Positions 50,537 through 58,855 of a DNA stretch of 64,000 nucleotides are shown here, piece after piece. This DNA comes from Salinimicrobium terrae DSM 17865. GTDB taxonomy: Bacteria > Bacteroidota > Bacteroidia > Flavobacteriales > Flavobacteriaceae. The notes beneath the pieces are model-generated. The model did not search any database. It was not told where the DNA came from and saw only the letters and a list, made by a program, of their open reading frames with translations. The first letter of the stretch is position 1. Every line of letters begins with the position of its first letter. Both the position numbers and the translations under genes were made by a program. The stretch is taken from contig NZ_KE384221.1 in assembly GCF_000424665.1 (NCBI RefSeq), forward strand, positions 378,278 to 442,277. Direction: 5' to 3'.

Positions 50537-52066
50537 ATGATCTTTCTGCTTCACAGCCATGCTGAGAAACTACATAATGCGACCAAAGATGGTAAAGATT
50601 TGTCACTGGAAAACAAAACTTTGACGAACGCCTTTTGGGAGCTGGTACAAAAACATCCGGAAGAACTAATAATCTGGAGGGACAAGACTGTGGACCTTCA
50701 GTTGGGTGATGATTTCACGACTACTTTCACTCATGAGTTAATCATGGCCAGTTATGCTGTGGAGAATCAGTTTATACCTGATCAAATTGGATATATAGAT
50801 CAGCTTCCTTTTGTTAACCCAAATTATAAGGTTGTCTATCCAACCTGGAGGATGAGTACAGATATAGGAGGAATTTATGGGAAGACCGCCCTGAAGTTCA
50901 GAGAACTTTTTAAACTCATTAAAAATTTTGGGTATCTAGTAAATTCTATTGCGAAAACCGGGCAGCAAAATGGTCTTCTTTGTTATTCAAGCCCTCATCT
51001 TGTAATGAATAGGCAATCCAGTAAAATCGAATTTAATGCTGGTGAACAAATGCTCTTTAGCTTTGTCTCACAACATTATAAAAAAGAATGGTTAGGGGTG
51101 TTATTTTTTTGTCTTTGGAGGTATGAAAACATGTTTCCATTGTTATCCCTTATGAAAGGCCTGAACAAAAAATCCTGGCTCAAAAAAAACCTGCTTCTAC
51201 CTATTGGGGATATTCAACAGAAGTATAAACCTGTTGAGCACTGTACTATTGATGTAATTATTCCCACATTTTTTCGAGCTGAACATGTCAAGAATCTTTT
51301 AAGTGACCTGAGCAAGCAAAGCAAACTTCCTAATTCAGTCATTATAGTAGAGCAGGATCCAAACCCCGAATCGAAATCCCAGCTGGATTTTTTGACTGAG
51401 GAATGGCCATTTGAAATCATACATCACTTTATTCACAAGGCGGGGGCCTGCTATGCCAGAAATCTTGCTATGAAATCTGTAACTGCTGATTATATTTTTT
51501 TTGCCGATGATGATATTAGAATTAAAAGTGATCTGCTTGAAAAGGCTTTGCTGGAAATAAACAGATTAGGAGTAGGATGTATTAATCTTAATAGTCTTCA
51601 ACCCGGAGAGCAATCTATCTTTCACACTATAAAGCAGTGGGGTGCATTTGGGTCTGGAACTTCTGTAGTGAATTCAGATTATGCTTTAAGTTGCCGGTTT
51701 TCGGAAATTTTTGAACATGGCTACGGGGAGGATGCAGATTTTGGAATGAAACTCCGCGAAGCAGGTTGTGATATTATTTATCACCCCGGTATAGTAATAA
51801 AGCATTTAAAGGCTCCGGTTGGAGGCTTTAGGAAAAAGCCTGTGTTAGCCTGGGAAAAAGACTATCCAAAACCAAAACCTTCTCCCACTGTTATGGTGCT
51901 GGCGAAAAGATATTATACTACGAGGCAAATGAAAGGATTCAAGGTTTCCCTTTACTTGAAGTATTTCAAAAACCAGAAAAATAAAAATCCTTTTACTTAT
52001 TTAAGTGATATGGAAACGAACTGGAAAAAAAGTGAGGAATGGGCAGAAAGATTAACCAATAAATGA
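50537..52066 (+). CDS. Glycosyltransferase family 2 with an extra N-terminal domain
   Basis: The 509-residue protein has a 230-residue N-terminal region of its own (ELIIWRDKTVDLQLGDDF, DIGGIYGKTALKFRELFKLI) and then a GT2 domain with CTIDVIIPTFFRAEHVKNLL (about 236), VIIVEQDPNPESKSQLDF, KAGACYARNLAMKSV, YIFFADDDIRIKSDL and GYGEDADFGMKLREAG. The GT2 part is complete. I cannot name the N-terminal region; it could bind the acceptor or a partner. It opens the right-hand operon. Confidence 0.8.
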   Translation: MIFLLHSHAEKLHNATKDGKDLSLENKTLTNAFWELVQKHPEELIIWRDKTVDLQLGDDFTTTFTHELIMASYAVENQFIPDQIGYIDQLPFVNPNYKVVYPTWRMSTDIGGIYGKTALKFRELFKLIKNFGYLVNSIAKTGQQNGLLCYSSPHLVMNRQSSKIEFNAGEQMLFSFVSQHYKKEWLGVLFFCLWRYENMFPLLSLMKGLNKKSWLKKNLLLPIGDIQQKYKPVEHCTIDVIIPTFFRAEHVKNLLSDLSKQSKLPNSVIIVEQDPNPESKSQLDFLTEEWPFEIIHHFIHKAGACYARNLAMKSVTADYIFFADDDIRIKSDLLEKALLEINRLGVGCINLNSLQPGEQSIFHTIKQWGAFGSGTSVVNSDYALSCRFSEIFEHGYGEDADFGMKLREAGCDIIYHPGIVIKHLKAPVGGFRKKPVLAWEKDYPKPKPSPTVMVLAKRYYTTRQMKGFKVSLYLKYFKNQKNKNPFTYLSDMETNWKKSEEWAERLTNK

Positions 52067-52121
52067 CTGACGCGGTATCGTCAAACGTAATCTTTTTTGG
52101 CATCAAATTTTTCATAAAGAA

Positions 52122-53114
52122 ATGAAATTTAATCTTATCATCTGTACGTTTCAAAGGCCTATGGCAATAATGAAGTTGCTGGATTCAGTATATGAACAGA
52201 TTTTGGTGCCTGATGAAATTCTGGTAGTTGATGGTTCGTACGATGATGAAACAGGTAATTTGTTTCAACAGCACAAACTCCCCGGCTTGAAATATTATAG
52301 AGTTGAAGTTGAAGATAGAGGTCTGACCCGCCAGCGAAATTATGGTGTGAAAAAAGCAGGGAAAAATATGGATGTCATCTGTTTTTTGGATGACGATATT
52401 ATTCTGGAAGAAGATTATTTTCAAAATCTGATCAACACCTACTACGAATTTCCTGATGCCATTGGAGTAGGAGGATATATATTGGATGAAGTGAAGTGGG
52501 AAAGAAAACAAATTTCACCGATGTATGCCGAGTACAAAATAGATGGCTGGACCAGGAAACTTGGTAGTAGAAATTTGCTGAGAAAAAGATTGGGTTTGCT
52601 CTCCACAAAACCTCCGGGAATTATGCCAGATTTTTCCAACGGCCTTTCAACCGGATTTCTGCCACCATCAGGAAAAGTCTATCCTGTGGATTATTTTATG
52701 GGTGGAGTAGCTTCCTATAAAAAAGGCTTATTGGAGAAAATAGGCTTTTCAAAATATTTTGAAGGCTATGGGCTGTATGAGGACATGGATTTTTGCCTGC
52801 GGGCTTCACGCCACGGGCAGCTATATGTCAATACTGCAGCTCAGGTTCATCATTATCACGAAGAAGCGGGTAGACCTAACAGTTTTAAATATGGGAAAAT
52901 GGTGGTGCGTAACGGCTGGTATGTCTGGCGGGTTAAAAACCCGAATCCCTCTTTAACGGCCAGATTTAAATGGATGGCTGTTGCAGTTCTATTACTGGGC
53001 GTCCGATGTGGTAACATTTTAAGCTCCACCAAAAAAAAAGAGGTTCTTTTTGAATGTCTTGGGAGAAAAGCAGGATTAATTAGTTTGATTTTCCAAAAGC
53101 CAGTGCCCAAATGA
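52122..53114 (+). CDS. Glycosyltransferase family 2
   Basis: The 330-residue enzyme starts MKFNLIICTFQRPMAIMKLL, with EILVVDGSYDDETGNL, RGLTRQRNYGVKKAGKNM, VICFLDDDIILEEDYF (metal motif near 86) and FEGYGLYEDMDFCLRASRHG. A hydrophobic stretch WMAVAVLLLGVRCGNIL near the C-terminus (about 289-305) may anchor it to the membrane. It overlaps the next gene by 4 bases. Specificity unknown. Confidence 0.86.
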   Translation: MKFNLIICTFQRPMAIMKLLDSVYEQILVPDEILVVDGSYDDETGNLFQQHKLPGLKYYRVEVEDRGLTRQRNYGVKKAGKNMDVICFLDDDIILEEDYFQNLINTYYEFPDAIGVGGYILDEVKWERKQISPMYAEYKIDGWTRKLGSRNLLRKRLGLLSTKPPGIMPDFSNGLSTGFLPPSGKVYPVDYFMGGVASYKKGLLEKIGFSKYFEGYGLYEDMDFCLRASRHGQLYVNTAAQVHHYHEEAGRPNSFKYGKMVVRNGWYVWRVKNPNPSLTARFKWMAVAVLLLGVRCGNILSSTKKKEVLFECLGRKAGLISLIFQKPVPK

Positions 53115-54097
53115 AAGTGATTATATATTCTCCTGTTGATGTTTTCTATTATTCCTTCTATATTGAAGGATTGTATCGTCTGTACGGAAAAGAAAATGTA
53201 AAATTCTCAATGGCTGGATTCCCTCCTTTTGCTTCCCGAATATTAGCTGCAAAAATATTAGAAAGTGACCGGGAATCCAAAATTGTTATAGATGCATTGG
53301 ATACTTCTACTATTTATGACATTCCCCTTGAATGGTGTAATGTTTATGGAAAGGTGAATTATAACAGAGAAAACCTTCCTGTAAAAAATAAAGAGAAATT
53401 AGTGGCTGTAGGTCCGGGATTTGGAATAAGAATTTGGTCTTTCCCGCGCACGGTCTTTATGGCTCTTACAAATTATTTAAAATCAAGAGTTAGGATACAC
53501 GATAAAAAATATTTCTTTACGAGTTATTGGAGACAGTACAGGCGATTACCTCTACAAGTATATCAAAACAATGCAAAGGTTAGGGATAATTACGTCTATT
53601 TTATGAGTTCTTTATGGGAAAAAGAAATGCAAACAAATAGCTCCAGGGCAAGCTTTATTGAAGCTTGTAAAGATTCAAATGAGATTGATTTTGAAGGAGG
53701 ATTTGCCCCCCGTTCCGACAATAAAACTCTTGGATTTTCGTCTTCAATTGGGAAGAGAGTGGCTCCGAATATTTACATATGGAAAATTAAAAAATCCTTT
53801 GTCACTTTTAACACACCAGCCGTGCAGGGTTGTCATGGCTGGAAGCTGGCAGAATTTCTGGCAATGGGGAAAGCTATAATTTCAACCGATCTGAATAACG
53901 TTCTCCCTGCGCCCCTGGAGAATAGAAAACATCTGCATTTTGTAACTTCAACAAAGGAGGAAATAAAAAAGGCTTTAAAAGAGATATCGGGAAATGAAGA
54001 ATATCGGAAACACCTGGAAAATAATTCCAGGAATTATTTTAATCAACATCTTGACCCGGTAAAGGTGATTTCGAAAATTTTAAAGTATTCTAAATAG
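53111..54097 (+). CDS. Putative GT-B glycosyltransferase
   Basis: The 328-residue protein starts MKVIIYSPVDVFYYSFYIEG. The C-terminal half has IKKSFVTFNTPAVQGCHGWK, LAEFLAMGKAIISTDLNNVL and HFVTSTKEEIKKALKEISG, similar in arrangement to the donor-binding half of GT4 proteins and to the protein at 47720. The GCHGWKLAEFLAMGKA stretch is a likely donor site. It is coupled to the upstream GT2 gene (4-base overlap). Confidence 0.62.
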   Translation: MKVIIYSPVDVFYYSFYIEGLYRLYGKENVKFSMAGFPPFASRILAAKILESDRESKIVIDALDTSTIYDIPLEWCNVYGKVNYNRENLPVKNKEKLVAVGPGFGIRIWSFPRTVFMALTNYLKSRVRIHDKKYFFTSYWRQYRRLPLQVYQNNAKVRDNYVYFMSSLWEKEMQTNSSRASFIEACKDSNEIDFEGGFAPRSDNKTLGFSSSIGKRVAPNIYIWKIKKSFVTFNTPAVQGCHGWKLAEFLAMGKAIISTDLNNVLPAPLENRKHLHFVTSTKEEIKKALKEISGNEEYRKHLENNSRNYFNQHLDPVKVISKILKYSK

Positions 54098-54114
54098 AAT
54101 ATATTAACTATCTG

Positions 54115-54912
54115 GTGAAGAAAAGAGAGTTATTAAATAAGAAACAGGGGGAGTTCTACAATACCAAGAAAAAGAACCTTGCGACTCGTGTATGGTCCTA
54201 CTTTCGTAATGGAGCTTTGAACCGAATTAAGAAGGAGATAGAGGTGGAAAAGGATATCTATGCGCTGCATGTATCCTGGTTTGGAGACCTCACAGAAAAA
54301 AAGGTTCTTGATTTAGGCTGTTATGCAGGAAATTCCTTAAGTATGTACCTGGCTACACATTCCCGGCAGTATTTGGGAATAGATTTAAGTGAGAAAGGAA
54401 TTGCCGGATTAAGTAGCCGGTTAAAAGACATTCCTAATGCCAATGCTATTGTAATGGATTTTCTTTCAGATGAATTTAAAGAAAAGGATTTTGACCTGAT
54501 CTATGCCTATGGAGTTCTCCATCATTTTAAAGAGGTTGAGGAACTAATAGAAAAACTAAAGGAAAAGACAACATCCAATGGATTAATTATTAGTCATGAT
54601 CCACTCCAGACAAGTCTTTCTATTAATATACTCCGTAGGCTCTATCGGCCCTTTCAAAGTGATAAAGAATGGGAATGGCCTTTCAGAAGAGCAACTTACT
54701 ATCAATTCGAGAAAGCTTTCGAAATAAAAGAAAGAAGAGGAGTATTGGGTAAAGCAAAGTGGAGCGGTTTTTTAAACCTTCTTCCGATTTCTCAAAATTC
54801 CAAGCTAGGCAAGGCAAAGGAATGGCATTTACAAGACTGGAAGATATCTGCTGAAAGTGATGAACATATGTTTAGTTGCATGCATTTAAGCATGCTTATG
54901 AAGAAAAAGTAA
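54115..54912 (+). CDS. Class I SAM-dependent methyltransferase
   Basis: The 265-residue protein uses a GTG start at 54115. Motif I KVLDLGCYAGNSLSMYLA lies near 64, LGIDLSEKGIAGLSSRL supplies the acidic motif II residue, and FDLIYAYGVLHHFKEVEELI with LKEKTTSNGLIISHDPLQ completes the Methyltransf_11/12 pattern. The C-terminal part is helix-rich and ends in a basic tail. The substrate is probably a glycan sugar. Confidence 0.8.
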   Translation: MKKRELLNKKQGEFYNTKKKNLATRVWSYFRNGALNRIKKEIEVEKDIYALHVSWFGDLTEKKVLDLGCYAGNSLSMYLATHSRQYLGIDLSEKGIAGLSSRLKDIPNANAIVMDFLSDEFKEKDFDLIYAYGVLHHFKEVEELIEKLKEKTTSNGLIISHDPLQTSLSINILRRLYRPFQSDKEWEWPFRRATYYQFEKAFEIKERRGVLGKAKWSGFLNLLPISQNSKLGKAKEWHLQDWKISAESDEHMFSCMHLSMLMKKK

Positions 54913-54967
54913 AATAAATAAATTATTTAGTTTACTTCTTTTAAAGAAGATCCTTAAGATTTCATAG

Positions 54968-55960
54968 ATGATTAAAAAAAAATTCTTATTTCTGGGGGGT
55001 GGATTTTTGATAATTTTAATCATTCTGCTCTCCCTCAATTTCAGATATCCTTTTTATTCTTTGGAAGGAGGACCCTGGTCCGTTGGATTCACTACATCAA
55101 ATAATATTTTAGATGATCTCCAGATCAATGAGAGCAATGTTATCTCTTACAGCTACATAGATAGCTTAGTTCCGGAAAAAATATTTTATATCGCAGATCC
55201 TTTTTTTCTTAAAGAAGATGGGCAATGGTATTTGTTTGTAGAATTGAAAGGTAAGGATAATGCCAATATTGCTTTATTGACTTCTGAAAATGGAAAAAAT
55301 TTTGAGTACCAGGGTGTCGTTCTGGATGAAGATTTTCACCTGTCTTATCCGCAGGTATTTAAATACAGAAAGGAATTTTACATGTTACCTGAAACAAAGG
55401 GTTCCAATCAGGTCTTGCTGTACAAAGCTAAAGAATTCCCTTTTGCGTGGGAAATTAGTGATACACTACTCAGGAACCATAATTTAAAAGACCCCACCAT
55501 ACTTTTAAGTGATGAAATAAACTTAATCATCGCTGCTGATGATAATTTAAAACAGATGATGTTTACCGCTGACTCCCTCAAAGGGGAATGGAAGGAAGTG
55601 GAGAGATATAAACAAAGACTAGGCAATGAAACCAGACCCGGCGGAAGATTCTTTAAGGCCGGGGGTGATTGGTTTATTCCACTCCAGAACCGGTCTAAGG
55701 GTTATGGTACAGGCATTTCCCTTTACAGGTTAGAGACAAAGGATAATTTTGTTTCATTGGAAAAAGAAGTTTCGATGTATCTTGGACCACAGAAATTTAA
55801 TTGGTTTAATAGGGGAATGCATCACCTCGACATTCAGGAACATGATGGGGAATATTTTATATTCTATGATGGGGACGAAAACTTGAATGGTAAAAAGAAT
55901 TTTCAATACAAAAGAACCTTTAAATTAGCTCTTTACGACATTCTTAATTTTTTCAGTTAA
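54968..55960 (+). CDS. Membrane-anchored beta-propeller protein (GINT1-N / GH43-like)
   Basis: The 330-residue protein has one N-terminal membrane helix (about 5-24, after MIKKK) and then a propeller-like domain with repeated strands: IADPFFLKEDGQWYLFVE, IALLTSENGKNFEYQG, LKDPTILLSDEINLIIAAD, RPGGRFFKAGGDWFIPLQ and FIFYDGDENL. The DPFFLKEDGQWYLF and GGRFF patterns match the N-terminal domain of glucosamine inositolphosphorylceramide transferase-like and GH43-like proteins. It may be a glycosyltransferase-associated or sugar-binding domain. A catalytic role is unproven. Confidence 0.6.
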   Translation: MIKKKFLFLGGGFLIILIILLSLNFRYPFYSLEGGPWSVGFTTSNNILDDLQINESNVISYSYIDSLVPEKIFYIADPFFLKEDGQWYLFVELKGKDNANIALLTSENGKNFEYQGVVLDEDFHLSYPQVFKYRKEFYMLPETKGSNQVLLYKAKEFPFAWEISDTLLRNHNLKDPTILLSDEINLIIAADDNLKQMMFTADSLKGEWKEVERYKQRLGNETRPGGRFFKAGGDWFIPLQNRSKGYGTGISLYRLETKDNFVSLEKEVSMYLGPQKFNWFNRGMHHLDIQEHDGEYFIFYDGDENLNGKKNFQYKRTFKLALYDILNFFS

Positions 55961-57166
55961 ATGAAGTTTTCTCTCATAACGTATATAGCTCATAAGAAAG
56001 TCAAAGAAATACATTATTCATATGGGCCATATATAAGAGAGATGAACATATGGCTGAAGTATCCGCAGTACGTGACAATTGTTGCCCCTGAAATCAATAC
56101 TTCTCCCGTCGATAACGAAAATCCGTACAAAAGACGAGATTATGCCTTCAAAAATATTCCTGCAATTTCATTTATAAGCTTTAAGGATGCCATGCTGAGT
56201 CTGGTAAAGATTCCCGAAATTATGGTAATGCTTTTTAAGACGATGAAAGAATCAGATCATATTCATCTACGCTGTCCCGGAAACATCGGAGTGCTTGGTT
56301 GTATCTGTCAGATCTTTTTTCCCACGAAGCCAAAAACAGTAAAATATGCTGGGAATTGGGATCCGCAGGCAATACAGCCATTGACTTATAAACTACAAAA
56401 ATGGATTCTGAGCAATACATTTTTAACGCAGAACACGCAGATACTGGTATACGGAGAATGGCCGGGACAATCAGAAAACGTAAAACCTTTCTTTACCGCG
56501 AGTTTTTCTGAAACTGAAATTGAAAGGGTAAAGAAAAAAGAATTTGCGGCACCATTTATCTTTCTCTTCGTCGGAAATCTGGTGGAGGGGAAACGACCGT
56601 TGGAGACGATTCAGCTAATAGAGGAGTTGAAGAACATTAGAAGAAGTACAGATCAGAAGCTCCCTGCCAGACTCGAATTTTATGGAGATGGACCGGCAAA
56701 ACAGAAGCTGGAAGAATATGTGACTAAAAATAAACTGGAGAGAATAGTAATTTTTAAGGGAAATCGACCTTTGGAGGAATTAAAAGCAGCCTATCAAAAA
56801 GCGCATTTTGTAATCCTACCATCAAGATCTGAAGGCTGGCCAAAAGCCATTGCCGAAGGTATGTTCTTTGGCTGTATCCCCATCGCCACACCGGTAAGTT
56901 GTGTGCCGTGGATGCTCAACTACGGTAGTAGGGGAATATTATTAGATGAACACAAGAACCAAGAACCTAGAACCAAGAACCAAGACGGGGAAAAGGAGTG
57001 GTCAGTGGTCAGTGGTCAGTGGTCAGAAAACATTAAAAAGATTAAGGAATTATTGGCAGATCCGGAACGCATGAAAAGAATGTCTGAAGCAGCAAAAAAA
57101 TGGAGTCAGCAATATACGTTGGAAAGGTTTGAGGAGGCGATAAAGGGAATTCTTTACAAGAATTAG
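55961..57166 (+). CDS. Glycosyltransferase family 4 with an in-frame repeat insertion
   Basis: The 401-residue GT4 enzyme has VKYAGNWDPQAIQPLTY, FIFLFVGNLVEGKRPLETIQ, LEFYGDGPAKQKLEEYV and LPSRSEGWPKAIAEGMFFGC (EX7E), then ATPVSCVPWMLNYGSRG. Residues about 330-357 are unusual: KNQEPRTKNQDGEKEWSVV followed by SGQWSENIKK, encoded by tandem AAGAACCAAGAACC and GTGGTCAGTGGTCA micro-repeats at 56950-57033. They sit in a loop before the last helices and keep the frame. The enzyme probably still works. It directly follows the propeller gene with no gap. Confidence 0.85.
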   Translation: MKFSLITYIAHKKVKEIHYSYGPYIREMNIWLKYPQYVTIVAPEINTSPVDNENPYKRRDYAFKNIPAISFISFKDAMLSLVKIPEIMVMLFKTMKESDHIHLRCPGNIGVLGCICQIFFPTKPKTVKYAGNWDPQAIQPLTYKLQKWILSNTFLTQNTQILVYGEWPGQSENVKPFFTASFSETEIERVKKKEFAAPFIFLFVGNLVEGKRPLETIQLIEELKNIRRSTDQKLPARLEFYGDGPAKQKLEEYVTKNKLERIVIFKGNRPLEELKAAYQKAHFVILPSRSEGWPKAIAEGMFFGCIPIATPVSCVPWMLNYGSRGILLDEHKNQEPRTKNQDGEKEWSVVSGQWSENIKKIKELLADPERMKRMSEAAKKWSQQYTLERFEEAIKGILYKN

Positions 57167-57177
57167 TTCAAAGTTTT

Positions 57178-57197
57178 ACGTTCAATGTTCAAGGTGC
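57178..57197 (+). repeat. Left arm of an inverted repeat around a four-helix-bundle gene
   Basis: ACGTTCAATGTTCAAGGTGC contains a 13-base arm (57185-57197) matching the reverse complement of 57636-57648 (GCACCTTGAACGT) at 12 of 13 positions. A second degenerate right-hand copy follows at 57674-57686. The arms bracket the gene at 57219-57614. Confidence 0.6.
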
Positions 57198-57218
57198 TTT
57201 TGATTTAAATTTGAAGAT

Positions 57219-57614
57219 ATGGGGAAAGTAGAAAGTTTTGAGGATCTGGAAGTATGGAAATTAGCACGCGAAATATGTTCTGATGTAGAAACTCTGTTTG
57301 AAACCACTGCACTAGGTAAAAGGTATTCTTTACTTAACCAGATGGATAGAAGTTCCGGTTCTGTTATGGATAATATTGCCGAAGAATTCGGAAGAGGTGG
57401 AAACCTAGAGTTCCGAAATTTTTTAGGTTTCTCCCGTGGCTCCTGTACTGAATTAAAGTCACAATTGTATCGAGCAAAAGATAAGAATCTCATTTCAGAA
57501 TTAGAATTCAAACAGTTGGCCAACAAATGCGAAAAAGAGATCGCCAAAATCACAGCTTTTATTAATTTTCTCAATAGATCAAACTTTAAAGGCTCCAAAT
57601 TCAAAAAAGACTAA
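57219..57614 (+). CDS. Four-helix-bundle protein (23S rRNA intervening-sequence family)
   Basis: The 131-residue protein has FEDLEVWKLAREICSDVETL, a LNQMDRSSGSVMDNIAEEFG core and GRGGNLEFRNFLGFSRGSCT, the signature segments of the family. The segment NIAEEFGRGGN corresponds to the NTSEGSG of the copy at 10503. It sits in a 577-base gap between two GT4 genes and is framed by inverted GTTCAAGGTGC-type repeats. Function unknown; no RNA gene or reverse transcriptase is near. Confidence 0.86.
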   Translation: MGKVESFEDLEVWKLAREICSDVETLFETTALGKRYSLLNQMDRSSGSVMDNIAEEFGRGGNLEFRNFLGFSRGSCTELKSQLYRAKDKNLISELEFKQLANKCEKEIAKITAFINFLNRSNFKGSKFKKD

Positions 57615-57635
57615 AAACAATAATTGGAGGTGGAT

Positions 57636-57686
57636 GCACCTTGAACGTTAAACCTTGAACGTTTGTGGAGTATGCACCCCGAACGT
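57636..57686 (+). repeat. Right arms of the inverted repeat
   Basis: GCACCTTGAACGT (57636-57648) is the inverted counterpart of the left arm at 57185-57197. A further copy, GCACCCCGAACGT, is at 57674-57686, and partial TTGAACGT-type units lie between and after. They are part of the AACGTTAAACCTTGAACG micro-repeat tract. Confidence 0.6.
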
Positions 57687-57743
57687 TAAACCTGGCACGT
57701 TGAACAATAGTTTAATGAGATTTCCTAAATAACCGAAAACAAA

Positions 57744-58805
57744 ATGCGAATTCTACAGTTAATCGACAGCCTACGGCCCGGCGGCGCTGAACGCATGTCT
57801 GTGACATACGCCAATGCCCTTGCGAAGCGGATCGATGGATCTTTTCTGTGCTGTACGCGAATGGAGGGTCTGCTAAAAAACCAACTATCTCCTGAAGTAG
57901 GTTACCTGTTTCTGAACAAGAAGAATATCTTGGATCGGCAGGCATTTCAAAAGCTGCGAAAGTTTGTAAAAGAAAATCAGATAGACATTATCCAGGCCCA
58001 TAGCAGCTCCTGGTTTTTGGCTTTGTTAATTCAACTAAGTCTGCCGGGCGTGAAGCTGATATGGCATGACCACTATGGCAGAGAACTAAGTACAAGAAAA
58101 ACGGGTTTTCTAAAACCAGCCTCAAAGTTTTTTGATGGTATTATAGCTGTCAATAAAGATCTTGAAACTTGGTCTCATAAAAACCTTCACTGTGGAAGTG
58201 TTCGTTATTTTAGGAATTTTCTTCCAGAGGTTTCTACTTCCAGAAAAAATGTCAAGCTAAGAGGAGGTGATAGCTTTAAAATTGTTTGTGTGGCCAATTT
58301 TCGACCGCAGAAGGATCACCTGAACCTTTTACAAGCTTTTGTGCTAATAAAAGATATCCATCCGAATTTGACATTGCATCTAATTGGAAAAGATGAGCAG
58401 AGTAAATATTCAGAAGAAATCAGAAATTTCATCCAGGACCATAAGTTGGTAGATTCGGTTTTGGTTTATGGGGAGCAGGAAAACATTCCGGCTTTGCTTC
58501 AGCAGGCTAATATGGGAGTGTTGTCTTCGGCGTCAGAAGGTTTACCGGTATCGCTTCTCGAGTATGGACGTGCCGGAATTCCGGTGATCTGTACCCGTGT
58601 TGGGCAATGTGAGGAAGTAGTAGGTAATCGCGGAAAATTAATTCCTCCTAAGGATCCGCAGGCCCTGGCACATGCGATTGACGAGTACATTCAAAACAGC
58701 GAATCTCAAAAGAAAGATGCTCAATTCCTTCTACAGGAAATCAAAACCAATTACTCTGAAGAAACTATAATACCAACAGTGCTTGATTTTTTCATTGACC
58801 GCTAA
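57744..58805 (+). CDS. Glycosyltransferase family 4
   Basis: The 353-residue GT-B enzyme begins MRILQLIDSLRPGGAERMSV, the typical GT4 acceptor-side glycine loop. It has LIWHDHYGRELSTRKTGFL, FKIVCVANFRPQKDHLNLLQ, LHLIGKDEQSKYSEEIRN and SSASEGLPVSLLEYGRAGIP (EX7E), then CTRVGQCEEVVGNRGKL. It is followed by the polymerase gene and is probably in the same transcription unit. The donor is unknown. Confidence 0.88.
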   Translation: MRILQLIDSLRPGGAERMSVTYANALAKRIDGSFLCCTRMEGLLKNQLSPEVGYLFLNKKNILDRQAFQKLRKFVKENQIDIIQAHSSSWFLALLIQLSLPGVKLIWHDHYGRELSTRKTGFLKPASKFFDGIIAVNKDLETWSHKNLHCGSVRYFRNFLPEVSTSRKNVKLRGGDSFKIVCVANFRPQKDHLNLLQAFVLIKDIHPNLTLHLIGKDEQSKYSEEIRNFIQDHKLVDSVLVYGEQENIPALLQQANMGVLSSASEGLPVSLLEYGRAGIPVICTRVGQCEEVVGNRGKLIPPKDPQALAHAIDEYIQNSESQKKDAQFLLQEIKTNYSEETIIPTVLDFFIDR

Positions 58806-58855
58806 GCATTGAACCCCTGCTTTATTTCCTTATTATTGTAGTCTCAAACCCAGCC

